Shown in pieces: positions 22,072 through 31,770 of a DNA stretch of 64,000 bases. Location of the stretch: NCBI GenBank assembly GCA_012274445.1, contig JAAROD010000076.1, positions 744,001-808,000 of the forward strand, given 5' to 3'. How positions within the stretch are numbered: position 1 is the first letter of the stretch; each line of letters begins with the position of its first letter. This DNA is from Sclerotiophoma versabilis. Its lineage: Eukaryota > Ascomycota > Dothideomycetes > Pleosporales > Didymellaceae. The position numbers were made by a program, and so were the translations under genes. Below the pieces are notes generated by a model that did no database searches, was not told the DNA's origin, and worked only from the letters and a program-made list of their open reading frames with translations.

Positions 22072-22836
22072 ATTCTTTACAAGATGATCGTGATATCCAT
22101 TGGTAAATCCGCAAATATAGACATGGGCGCATCAGGAAGAAACAACCGCATGAACGAGATGTCCTTTTAGACGTATTCTGAATTCACAGCTGCATGCAGT
22201 GTCGAGACAACCCCCCCCCCCCCCTTCCGATCCTCGGTACGCTAGCTGCCGGCACGGGCCTTCCCATGTACCCGCAGCTAACACGTCTCAGTAAAGGATT
22301 CTGAAGGGCTAGGGTTATATTCCTATCATTTCTGTAGATCTGACTCTACAATGATATATGTGACGCGCTCATCCAAGTAATCGATCAGCACCGGTCCGTT
22401 GATATCAAGGGAGCCTACACGAGGAGGATAGAAAGGTTCTGTCGTTCCTTTTAATACTGCCTACGTACATTGCTAGTCTCAACTTCCCAGCTTTCACGAA
22501 TCTATTCCGGTCCAGAAGCTCACACCAAGAGCTGTCTGATTCCAAGAGCGGACCCAGGACGATGAAAATTCGCTCATTGACACATATTGAGCAGGTATAT
22601 GGTTAGATTTTTGGATCTACACAAGTCTCTCACCATCGCCATTCAGGGTGCCTGCTGTAGTCATGCGCCGTTGCAGCTGATCTTTCCAAAGAAGTTGCTG
22701 CCTCTGCGCATCAAAATTATGCATTACCAAAGGATTTTAAACACTACTGGTAGCTTTCTGTCGTATAGACATAAGCCAACCCTCCGAGTTCATGTGCCTG
22801 CGAGCTGTATAGATTTGCAAAACGAGCCTTGCTTCC
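22072..22836. other. intergenic region between two convergent genes
   Basis: About 765 bases between convergent 3' ends. It contains a 14-base C homopolymer listed separately. No gene recognised; the ORF at 22587-22883 has no family features. Confidence 0.5.
22211..22224. repeat. C(14) homopolymer
   Basis: Fourteen consecutive C residues, the longest G/C run I noticed in the window. It lies about 140 bases after the fusion gene stop, probably in or beyond its 3' UTR. Its length is likely to vary between isolates or reads. Confidence 0.8.
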
Positions 22837-23655
22837 TCAACCAACGATGTTATCACACTGACCATCCATACATAATGCAATGACTTCGAACTTTTCGTTA
22901 TTCCGCGCAATGCCAGACGTGTTAGCCTTGAGGAAGCAGTTGTAAGGTGTTATCCCACTCTCCACCATGGCTCGTGTCTGATTCCACCATTCAGGGATGA
23001 AGCCTCCACCGACGCAGGTCCGGTCATTGGTCCGTCTTTGGGCATTGTACTGAGAACATGACTCTATACAGTCTGACTGCGTGGCAACAGACATTGCAGT
23101 GATATCATCTTCTAGCCAGCCTTGCCCGCAGATTGTTGTGAATGGGATATTGATGAAGTTGGATCGGGACTTAAAAGAGCGGTATGGGGCGGAAGAGCTG
23201 CAACCTGAAGATGGCTGGGCTATTGTGCGTTCGAAGATGGCGCTAGATGGTGTAGGTGTAGCAGCTAACGCTGAGGATAACGATGATGATGGAGCTGATG
23301 CGGATGTGGATGTTGGACATGTTTGGCTTTCGATTGAAACGGCCCCGTTATTTGAGTGGTTGTTGCGTTCAATTGTTTTGCCAATGAAACCTCCAGCTAC
23401 ACCAGCGATTACCATCAGTAGCACTCCGTAGAGGAGAAGCAAAGGCCAGCGACTCCACTTTCCATGTTCGGCCTTAGCCTCTCCGGTCTCGTCATACACA
23501 GGTAGAGGCGGTATCCTATCGTCGGTAGGGAGGGCGTATACAGTCGTTTGTAGTTGCGAGTGTTCAGGGACAGAGTATTTGTGCACTGAATGGTCTGGTC
23601 CTATTACTGTCTCTGGCAGATCGCTGTGAAGTGTGTGAGTGTATTTTGGCTCCAT
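22837..23655 (-). CDS. single-pass membrane protein with Cys-rich ectodomain
   Basis: One exon of 272 aa from the ATG at 23653-23655. A cytoplasmic tail of about 70 residues (Tyr/Pro-containing) precedes one transmembrane helix, WPLLLLYGVLLMVIAGVAGGF (about 70-90). A Ser/Thr/Pro-rich stalk (about 105-160) follows. The last about 110 residues are an extracellular Cys-rich domain with at least seven Cys, including TICGQGWLEDD, QSDCIESCSQYNA, TCVGGGF and a terminal CMDGQCDNIVG. The layout (single helix, Ser/Thr stalk, small disulphide domain) is common in fungal surface proteins. I do not recognise a named domain; PAN/apple-like is one possibility. Function unknown. Confidence 0.75.
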   Translation of the reverse strand: MEPKYTHTLHSDLPETVIGPDHSVHKYSVPEHSQLQTTVYALPTDDRIPPLPVYDETGEAKAEHGKWSRWPLLLLYGVLLMVIAGVAGGFIGKTIERNNHSNNGAVSIESQTCPTSTSASAPSSSLSSALAATPTPSSAIFERTIAQPSSGCSSSAPYRSFKSRSNFINIPFTTICGQGWLEDDITAMSVATQSDCIESCSQYNAQRRTNDRTCVGGGFIPEWWNQTRAMVESGITPYNCFLKANTSGIARNNEKFEVIALCMDGQCDNIVG

Positions 23656-24499
23656 TATGCGACAGTTTCCTTAGAATGGGCAAGGCGACAACAGCCTAGG
23701 ATTTCTATACAGGCGCTACTCGGGTTTATAGTTACGGAAAAGATCGCAGGAACATATCGTTTTGGCCCCCATGGCTGTGCCAATGCGGCACAGTTAGTGG
23801 CGCGTCCCAGATATGCAGGTCGAGCGTATCAGAGCCCAGCAGTAAGCGCACACAGACTCTTTTAGGAACGGGTCCCACCGAACTTATGCATAAAAACCGA
23901 AGCTTATCACAAACATGTTGTGAACAAACTAGGATTAGCAGTTCACAAAGCAGCCTCTCGTGAATGTATCATCAAGTAAATCAGCGGCTGAGCGGAGATG
24001 AGCTAGCATTTTGTGCCTAAGTGATCCCAGTAGTCAGTTGTGTTGTGATGGCATGCAAAACATAAGGAAAGTCATAGTCGTACCGCAGAATTTTCGGCCA
24101 GCAAAGCGACCTGCTTCGTTTTCCGAAGGATTCCTCCCGTACAATCCGTGCGCACGATGCCCGCCTAACACTAGCCCTAAACTTAATTAAGATTGGGCCC
24201 CGTTGTCATTGATCGGTACTCACGCACTAACTTACTTGCTTGGAGAACCTGTCTAGAACACTCTCACTGCTGCGTTTAGTATGCTCAGTTGCTAAAGTGG
24301 TAAATAGGTATGGAAAAAAAAGTTTCTCTACCCTTCCACTATCTGTCACAGCGTATTTCGAGACGGCATTGTATGTAAGCGCAATTGTCTTCCGCCCCCA
24401 AAGAGCTGAGACGTAGATGTACTCACTCTCCACCACACAAACCTTCGAGCAGTAAAATAGATCCTCATCAATGAGTTCTGTAGCACTTGGCTGCCTAGC
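23656..24499. other. intergenic stretch
   Basis: About 840 bases with no recognised gene. It lies between the surface-protein promoter and a decayed gene. Confidence 0.5.
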
Positions 24500-25287
24500 C
24501 TAGAAAGCGCCAGTCTTCAGTAGTCTTAGCGTTTCGTCAGGTAGTACCATGCACTTGTTCTCTGCGAGGGCTTTTAAAGCCGAGATCTTCAGTGTACCGC
24601 GTGTTCAACCCTCGTCGACCACATCGATAGGCACCTCGCACATGTCCAGTGCGAATCTTCCAATAAAGGGAAGATGGTCGGAGTCCTCGTCTATTCTCAC
24701 TCAGCCGCGACATCTTGTGCCAGTTGCTTGACCTGCTGCGCAATGGGACCAACCTTGGCCTTGTAGGCCCACATATACCGCTTGTCAGTCTACCTGCAGG
24801 TCGTTCCCATATTTAACGATGGAGGCGACGTCTCTATCGTAGGTATTGTGACGTGGAGCAGTGACATGGTCACCGAGCTCAATGTTGTTCGGTTTTGTAT
24901 CCATCTGCGCCATCAGTCACAGAGTCCAGGGCTTCAAAGACCTTAACCGCATCCTTCGTAAGAATGCGAGGGAACAAATCAGTCAAAGAGATTGCTGTAT
25001 GCGAGATCTGAAGCTTGAAGAAGAGTGATATGGGCATGACTAGCTGAGAACCAATCTCGAGCTTCACACTAGAAACTCGTTAGTTAAGCCCGAGTTGCGC
25101 TGAAGCAGATTTCCTTATGGTTCTTTGCCTATACGAACAGGAAATCATAGGCTTACCTAGATGTGTTGGTGGAAGGCTCAGACGTCTCTGATCGCGCAGT
25201 AGTACGCCTGCTACAGATTACACGATCTGGTGTTTGATCAGAGTCTCCGAGCAGCCACGAGGCTATGATGGTGGAGGTGGCACTCAT
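24500..25287 (-). pseudogene. decayed gene, unknown family
   Basis: An ATG at 25287 opens 43 codons, then a plausible 88-nt intron (25156-25069, GTAAGC ... TTAACTAAC ... CTAG). Exon 2 reads SVKLEIGSQLVMPISLFFKL and continues to DSVTDGADGYKTEQ. Beyond this, coherent protein fragments appear in changing frames and across TGA codons: NNIELGDHVTAPRHNTYDRD, then a TGA after LQVD, then AKVGPIAQQVKQLAQDVAAE, then FIGRFALDMCEVPIDVVDEG, then another TGA. The last fragment, KISALKALAENKCMVLPDE, runs to a stop at 24500-24502. At least two nonsense codons and two or three frameshifts are needed to connect them. I cannot name the family. Confidence 0.5.
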
Positions 25288-25488
25288 ATGTGCAATCTAC
25301 TATACACTATGATCAGAAGGCCAAGCTGAATGGCATCGTTGCTCGAGCGATATGAGACATTCGAATCTTGTCGCGATAGGCCATGTCAAGAGTGGTTGCG
25401 TGAGATGTTTGCTGAAGGTCGAGGTCGCTAGGCTTGCTCGATGACTTAGTCTCCTTGTGCTCGAGCGCTAGGGAGTCTTGACAAACGT

Positions 25489-25530
25489 CGGGTACCGGTA
25501 CCGTGTCCGTACGCGCAACACGCACCTCGG
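25489..25530 (+). repeat. inverted repeat, left arm
   Basis: Left copy of the inverted pair around the AT-rich island. It includes two GGTACC units and ACGCGCAACACGCACCTCGG. Confidence 0.6.
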
Positions 25531-26376
25531 CACTCAGATGAGCACTTACGAAATGAGGTCATACAGTCGCCTATAATAGCTATTGTTACAAAACATCCGG
25601 GTAGAGTACTCTGTAAGCCTATAGGACAAATAACATCTTGAATGTACCTCTTTGGCTAAACAGCTCTGCAGCCATGTGAGTTAGTTGTAGCTAGGGCAGC
25701 TCGTGCAGCTGTAGTGACCAACACACTAACTTCAGAGCCTGCAGCACTACGTTCCTGCATCTTACTTAGTACTTTATATTATGAGACCTTTGGCCTACTT
25801 CTTTAGAATAGTAACATAGCTTTTTAAGTGCTATAAGCTTGTTTTTAGAGATATATTCCCTATCTTGCGTGCTTTAGTTGCCTAACACTCTTCTACACGC
25901 CTGTAGTTGCACACCTCCCTCTTTCTCTTGCTGCACACAACTTTCTTCTTTTTACTTTGCTTTCAAAGGTCTTTCTGTGTGCTGTAGCTTACGTTTAGTA
26001 GCCTTGTGTTGTGTATCTGCCTTCCTCTTAGATAAAGAACTCTATAATTTTGCCCACCTATGGTACTCGATACTATGCGCATACAACAGCAAGACTGTTC
26101 GTTTATTCTTTATTATCCTATGCCTATATAGAGCCTCCTAAATGCTACTAAGATGTTGTTAAGGTAGCTAGTTATCAACTGAAAGGTGGTGGGTGTACTG
26201 TTTTAGTAAATTAGCAGCTACACTGTTGTTGCGGTGGATTGCTGCGCGAAGTAGAGTCTTGGTTTTAAGCCACAATGGCTCTATATACGAAGCAGAGCCT
26301 CTAACTCTGCAGGTGCATCCTTCACAGGCATTGTAGCGTTGAGTTATAGGATTTGAGAATAGCTGTTGTTATAAGC

Positions 26377-26450
26377 CGAGGTGCGCGTTGCGCGATCATG
26401 CGCATTGCGCGCACGGACACGGTACTGGTACCGGTACCGGTAGGTACCCG
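26377..26450 (-). repeat. inverted repeat, right arm with internal duplications
   Basis: Right copy, 74 bases. It matches the left arm except for an inserted GCGCGATCATGCGCA-like duplication and one more GGTACC-type unit. A TTCTCG/TTCCCG run follows (about 26490-26515). Confidence 0.6.
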
Positions 26451-26602
26451 GCCACACGTACCAACCGTTCCTGACGGACTCGGAAACTCGTTCTCGTTCT
26501 CGTTCCCGTTCCCCAAGTGGCACATCGCCGGCTTTTATAAATTGTAGCTGTCACGCATTAGTTGGGGAGCGAATTCTTCTCTTTTTCTCTGTTCTCGTCA
26601 AT

Positions 26603-27802
26603 ATGTTAGACAAAGATATATATGGCTCCGCAAGCCATGTCCGCATTGCAGGGCTGATCCTGAACGGTGGTCGGTAGTACTTGATACGCGAAGGTCGAGT
26701 CTAGGCTAATCAGTGAACAGCTTTCACGGCAACCTATCGAATCGCCACATACCCGTTTCGAACCGTGCGAGCGCCAACGTTGTACAACGATGTCTTCAAT
26801 GCTACAATGCGCAACATAGTGAACTATGTCACTATTGCAGACTCCAGGTATCTCCAGACGCCAACAAGCGAGCGCTATGTTCAGTCGTACTGCAAGCCTC
26901 GAGGCCTTGAGCCAAGAACGCTGGAGCTTGACACCCAGAATGGCCGAGCTGTTGCGCATTGGATAGGAGATCCAGATGCAGATACAGTGATTCTCTTTTG
27001 CCACGGTGGTGGATACACTCAGCCGGCAAGCGAGGGAACCTTTCGTTATGTTGCTGAGCTCGTCAAAGACCTGAACAGCGATGGAAGCAAGCCGTCTGTT
27101 TCAGCATTGATGCTGGCCTACACGCTAGCCCCCGAAGCCGTATACCCCACACAACTAAGGGAAGCGGCAGTAATACTTGCGCATCTCATCCAGGATACTG
27201 GGCGCTCTCCATCCAACTTGTTCGTCGCAGGTGATTCTGCTGGCGGTAACCTGGCTCTCTCGCTCATGTCACATATACTACATCCCCATCCGGATGTCTT
27301 CGCCTTGAAGCTCGACAGTCCTCTAGGCGGTGCTTTACTTATCAGTCCCTGGGTGGGCTTTCGCACAGACTTTCCCAGCTACAGTGCCAACGCAACTCTG
27401 GATCTGGTTGCACCTCTCACGATACGCAAATGGAGTGCCATGTTTCTGAACAAGGCAAATGCGTCCAACCCAGAAGCTGATCCGGGACCGATATCCGGAG
27501 ATGCTTGGACCGAAGCTTGCCTCAACCCTCCGTCTTGGTGGAACGGCATGCATCAGGTCGTGAGCGACGTGTTCATCTGGCGGGGTAGCTACGAAGTCTT
27601 TGCTGATGCGATCCGTGAGCTTGAGAAGAACTTCAAGGCAGGCTGGGCAAGTGGAGGTGGCGATACTAGTCGAGCCAGATTCCTCGAGTCGGCAAAGGAG
27701 GCACACGTGGCACCCCTTATCGACATCGAGGCTCCTAGAGCAAAGAAACGCGACGCGCAGATTGCGATTGAAGCGTGGTTCAAGAGCCGATTACGGCAAT
27801 GA
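26603..27802 (+). CDS. alpha/beta hydrolase (HSL/steryl acetyl hydrolase-like esterase)
   Basis: The main exon is open from about 26721 to the TGA at 27800-27802. Catalytic motifs are clear: oxyanion-hole HGGGY, nucleophile elbow GDSAGGN, and a terminal His in EAHVAPLID. This is the hormone-sensitive-lipase/fold-3 esterase pattern; in fungi such proteins deacetylate sterols or hydrolyse small esters. The 5' end is uncertain. No ATG lies in frame between the upstream stop (26714) and M at 26807, yet conserved-looking residues (YPFRTVRAPTLYNDV) precede it. I therefore infer an acceptor at 26720 (GAACAG) and a first exon 26603-26666 with a weak GTGGTC donor. Without it the product would start at 26807. 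Confidence 0.8.
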
Positions 27803-28625
27803 GATCAGCCGTGCAAAAGGGTCAGCGGCACATCTTGCAAGCCTTTCCGCTGCCGAGCTTGGCGCCAGATCGCTCGCTTGTGGCCCTTATGGTCGACCAC
27901 ATACGGAGTTCGCAACTACACAAAGTTCTCGTCAGTACAAGTTTCCGCTCCTTACAATTGGCCACTTTTCACCACGCTTCAACTGCGCAATGTTTCTATG
28001 TGTTTCGGCTCTACACAGTAAACCATGATTCATAACGCTCCACCACAAGGCGCGAACACGTGCATGATCTCCGCTGGCGCCGGGCAACTCATGTTCAGGG
28101 GGCCGTGCACTTCGACTAAGAATTGGAGCTTTCTGGCCGTTACCGGTACGCACCAGGATGTTACAGTGCGCTTCGACGTCACCGCTGTTTGACCCGCGCA
28201 CCATTTAACAGTGACAGCATCATCAAAATTTTCTCAAAGTATTCTCGATAAGCAAGTACATTTGTGACGCATGTTGCTGCATCGGATTAAATTACAAAGA
28301 GGGTGTCAGTACACCCGAGTGTTGATACGGAGCTGAGGTAATGTGATCGGCAGGTCCATATGCGTTTGCAGCCCTACCACTGCAACATCTCGAGGCACGA
28401 TCCGTGGAAGGGCCCAGAACTTGCGTGCCGTGCGGCATTTTCTATCTTGAGATCTGCATACATTTTCAAGTTGTAGCGCTCACGTGATGGGGCTGTGTAA
28501 AGCGATTGCGAGTGCATCCACTACACGGCAGATGCCGCCAAGCAGTTCTGAATGGTCCTCAAATTCCCACACATGGCTCCTTCCAAACTTTCAGTTCCAC
28601 GCCTGAGCGGAGCTTTTGCAGCTCG
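27803..28625. other. intergenic stretch
   Basis: About 820 bases with no recognised gene. The hydrolase frame ends at its left; the right part is presumably the promoter of the next gene. Confidence 0.5.
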
Positions 28626-29474
28626 ATGGTTGACAATGTCTTCGCCCTCCACCAAATTTCAGGGGAAGACGAAGCGACTTTCCCCTTCAACATCAGAGAC
28701 TATCAACGCTATGTTTTCGGGGATGACAGACTAGCGCACCGTTTCGGCACGGAATGCGCTAAGGCCTTTATTGCCCATGGCTCTGGGTCCAAGGCTGCGC
28801 AACACACAACGACACCATCAAGCAATCAGAGCGCAGCAGACGATATCGCAGTTGCCGTTCTATCCGACTACGTCCCTACGGCCACCCACAGTTTGCGGAA
28901 CCACTTCGTCGCTTATCTCAACCGACACTTGGTTACAACCAATGCAAATCCTGCAATCAAAATCGACATCAACTCAGCGCAGGACAGTTCACATGGGCGG
29001 AACGGTCCGCAAGCAGGAACAGAAACTTACCGTATCGACCGTGAACGTGTGGGACGCAGGACCATCATCATTTTGAGCGACATCCGCTTGAGCCCGGATC
29101 GAGAATACCAGATTCAAGCATCACTTCGCTCTGCAGAATTCGATAACCCAATCACTTTCGTCTACCTCGCCTCGATTGAGGAACCTTCAAAGTCAAAACT
29201 TCTTTCACCAATTTTAGGGTTTATCGTCAGCCCCTCCCTCAAGGATATCGAGGACATTGCACACATGACCAGCTTCGTTATGAATGCGAGCTTTGTACAG
29301 TATCTTCTTGGAAAGGACGACGAGGAGTTTTGCCGTTTCTTGAGGCGACAGGACGATGGATTCACGAGGTTGCTGCTTGACTATGCAATTGGAGGAAGAT
29401 ACTATGCCAATGAGCTGTACCAGGCAAACGTCAAATTTCTACAATGGGAAGTGGGAACAAGAGAAAATTTGTAA
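28626..29474 (+). CDS. phosphoribosyltransferase-like protein
   Basis: 282 aa from the first in-frame ATG (28626) to TAA at 29472-29474; the frame is open further upstream but without another ATG. It resembles the ComF/PRTase_3-like phosphoribosyltransferase group. FNIRDYQRYVFGDDRLAHRFG is the N-terminal block. IIILSDIRLSPDREYQI sits where the PRPP loop would be. The C-terminal part contains FVQYLLGKDDEEFCRFLRRQDDGF and YYANELYQANVKFLQW. In active PRTases the loop is Asp-Asp/Glu followed by a TG-containing turn. Here SDIRLSPD lacks that turn, so catalysis is doubtful. A role in nucleotide or stress metabolism is only a guess. Confidence 0.65.
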   Translation: MVDNVFALHQISGEDEATFPFNIRDYQRYVFGDDRLAHRFGTECAKAFIAHGSGSKAAQHTTTPSSNQSAADDIAVAVLSDYVPTATHSLRNHFVAYLNRHLVTTNANPAIKIDINSAQDSSHGRNGPQAGTETYRIDRERVGRRTIIILSDIRLSPDREYQIQASLRSAEFDNPITFVYLASIEEPSKSKLLSPILGFIVSPSLKDIEDIAHMTSFVMNASFVQYLLGKDDEEFCRFLRRQDDGFTRLLLDYAIGGRYYANELYQANVKFLQWEVGTRENL

Positions 29475-30624
29475 CGTAGCTCATGAGTGTTTTGATAACT
29501 ATCCGTGAGCGGCCGCATGAGGAACGATAGCCATACAACCGCGCCTTATGAATCATCAAAATAGCGGATCAAGACAGTAAGACAGTTAGTATCGTATCAG
29601 ACAGCATAATGATAATTGAACCTTCATCGCCGGGGTGTTTGTGAGGTTAATTAAAGCATGTCTAATGATCTTCGATGCTTCTTGGACAGCGACCAGGACT
29701 TCTTTACGTCTGGTACCTCCGCCTTGGTTATATATCATCGTGAACGCTCCATATAGTCTTCTACACATCCATTGATGATACAGCGCGATGCTGTTGATAG
29801 ACCCTACCATGCCTTACTCAGCGACCCCAGGCCATTCTCTAAATTGGCCCCCACGCGCACTTCGGAATACAAGTTTGACAACGGACTTTGGCGTTCCAGT
29901 CTATAGAGGCTTAGCTTACTTAGTCTTGGGCTTTCAAGAACACTCTTCATAGAGAGAGTGGAAATTTATTAGGAACAAGGATGACAAAAGGGCTACATTC
30001 TTTGTAGCTCTGCTCTTGCAAACCTACTTTTCTATCTTGAGTACATCTTCTACAATATAGTAGTGAGTAATACAGCTAGTGTACTTCTGGTACCTAATAA
30101 TTGAACTGTATGGATAGAAGGTCATAGTGAAGGCGGCGGGCTGTATGATAGGATGATGGGGCTGCACAGTACAGTATTACTATTATTGAAAAAGCTGGCT
30201 GCACTATCTGGCGAGGCAACCCAGATTTGAAGACAAAGCCTATCCTTATCTGTTCCAAAGCCTTTCCGATGAATAACAAGATTACCCGCGTTGATAGGTG
30301 AGCTTAAAAAAATCGGGTTCGTCGATCCGAAATCTGCGGTTCTACTTCTCCAACAACAAAATGACAAGCTTGATCTCAGATAATGTTAGTTTGATTTCAC
30401 CAGGCCGGGTTCTTGATGTTGTTTGACATTCCTTAACGTGCGTACGGTGTTCCGCCGCGCCCAGTGCCGTGCATCTGCAAAGCCGAACAACGAAGTCCGT
30501 TCGACAACTTCAGCTGTACTGAGCAATGCAACAACCAGACTCTATAAAGCCAAAATGATGGAAGTAAAAGAAAGACAGAATATACTCAGAAATCACCCAG
30601 CCTATCAATATCACATTTGCAACA
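29475..30624. other. AT-rich intergenic region
   Basis: About 1.15 kb, AT-richer than its flanks, with no recognised gene. The right end (30540-30624) holds the short leader of the His-brace protein gene. Confidence 0.5.
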
Positions 30625-31341
30625 ATGGTCCGATCTCTCCCCTACATCCTCAGCTTCACCGCCGCAGCCTCCGCACACTCCTGGCTAGGCTGCACCGACC
30701 AAGACAACAAGCTAATCCTCGAATGGATGAAGGGCAATGCAACGGAGTACAAAAACCCAGGCGACCTATTCGTCGATACCTTCGCCCCCGGGCTTGCAGT
30801 CTTCTGCCACGGCTGGCCGCGCGCAAAGCACAACCCTGGAAACTGGATTGACGAGTCTAGCAACTACCTCTGGGACATCGCAGCACAAACGTTCCAGGGT
30901 GACACGCATGCCTGCCACCCGAGCCAGCGCTCGCCGACGTACTTTACGGAGGAAAATGCTGGCATGGCGACTGCGAGTCCAGGGGACTCCATTAAGCTGA
31001 TGTTTGGCGGCAACGGGCACTCTCGCGGTGCGAATGTCGACGGCGGGGACCCGGGAAAGAGTGTGGTGTACTGGAAGGGTAAGAAAGAAGCTGAGATCGA
31101 TGATATTAAGGAGCTCACTGAAAAGAACAAATTGAAAGAGATTGGCTTTGCGGAAGAGGCGTTCGTTTGGCCTGAAGATGAGAGTGTCAAGAGTCCGGCA
31201 CAGGGCATGCTGGACAAAGGGAATTGGATGACTGTCGATATGCCGAAGGATATGGAGAAGGGACGGCATATGATGGTTTGGGTTTGGGAGTATGGCGGGA
31301 AGCCAAGGTGGAGTACCTGTTTTGATGTTATGATAAAATAG
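30625..31341 (+). CDS. secreted protein with LPMO-like histidine brace
   Basis: One exon of 238 aa. A 17-residue signal peptide (MVRSLPYILSFTAAASA) is followed at once by His18, so the mature protein would begin H-S-W-L-G-C. An N-terminal histidine is the hallmark of copper lytic polysaccharide monooxygenases. A second candidate copper ligand is His132 in GGNGHSRGAN, and a conserved aromatic pair near the C-terminus reads WSTCFDVMI. Four Cys (about 23, 61, 97 and near 233) could make two disulphides. The sequence does not match the AA9, AA10, AA11 or AA13 starts I know; it may belong to a less studied LPMO-like or copper-binding family. Extracellular copper enzyme is the inference; the substrate is unknown. 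Confidence 0.65.
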   Translation: MVRSLPYILSFTAAASAHSWLGCTDQDNKLILEWMKGNATEYKNPGDLFVDTFAPGLAVFCHGWPRAKHNPGNWIDESSNYLWDIAAQTFQGDTHACHPSQRSPTYFTEENAGMATASPGDSIKLMFGGNGHSRGANVDGGDPGKSVVYWKGKKEAEIDDIKELTEKNKLKEIGFAEEAFVWPEDESVKSPAQGMLDKGNWMTVDMPKDMEKGRHMMVWVWEYGGKPRWSTCFDVMIK

Positions 31342-31770
31342 GTTGTTGAATTGAGGGAGAGGTTAGTGCACTGCAACATGCTAAGTTCAGCTCAACTTAG
31401 TATTGCGTTTCGATTTAGGCGTTTAGGTGATTGGATGGGTGGCGCCGGTCCTGCTCTGCTTTTTCATTTGGGGGTTTCAGTACAGAGTGTGGAGTGCAAA
31501 GCATCGTTGATTGCATTACATTATGATTTTATATGGTCAAGTCATCTTTGTTGTACCAGGGAGCTTCTCACCAACCAAAATGGGCACATGCGAGAACAGA
31601 CAGTGTCTATCTCTTATTAATTCGATGTATGTAAAGACGGAGCAAGTAAGCCACAGCTTCATGTCTTGTTGGCTGCTTTTGGGGTGTTGAAATAATGCCG
31701 AATACTTCCACTGTGCCAATTGGCTATTCGGAAGCTCCCTGATGCAGTATCCGTAGGGACTACATGACAC
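31342..31770. other. intergenic region between convergent genes
   Basis: About 430 bases between the ends of the His-brace protein gene and the Zn2Cys6 regulator gene. No feature recognised. Confidence 0.5.

Larger units (their letters stand above)
25489..26450. mobile_element. AT-rich island bounded by an imperfect inverted repeat (possible transposon remnant)
   Basis: The about 42 bases at 25489-25530 (GGTACCGGTACCGTGTCCGT, then a GC-rich tail to CCTCGG) recur in inverse orientation at 26377-26450. The right copy carries an extra about 17-base GC-rich segment and an extra GGTACCGGTA unit. The interior is markedly AT-rich (TTTTTAGAGATATATT-type sequence near 25840) and codes for nothing I recognise. 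The arrangement suggests a short inverted-repeat element or mutated transposon piece. No transposase or target-site duplication was identified. Confidence 0.45.
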
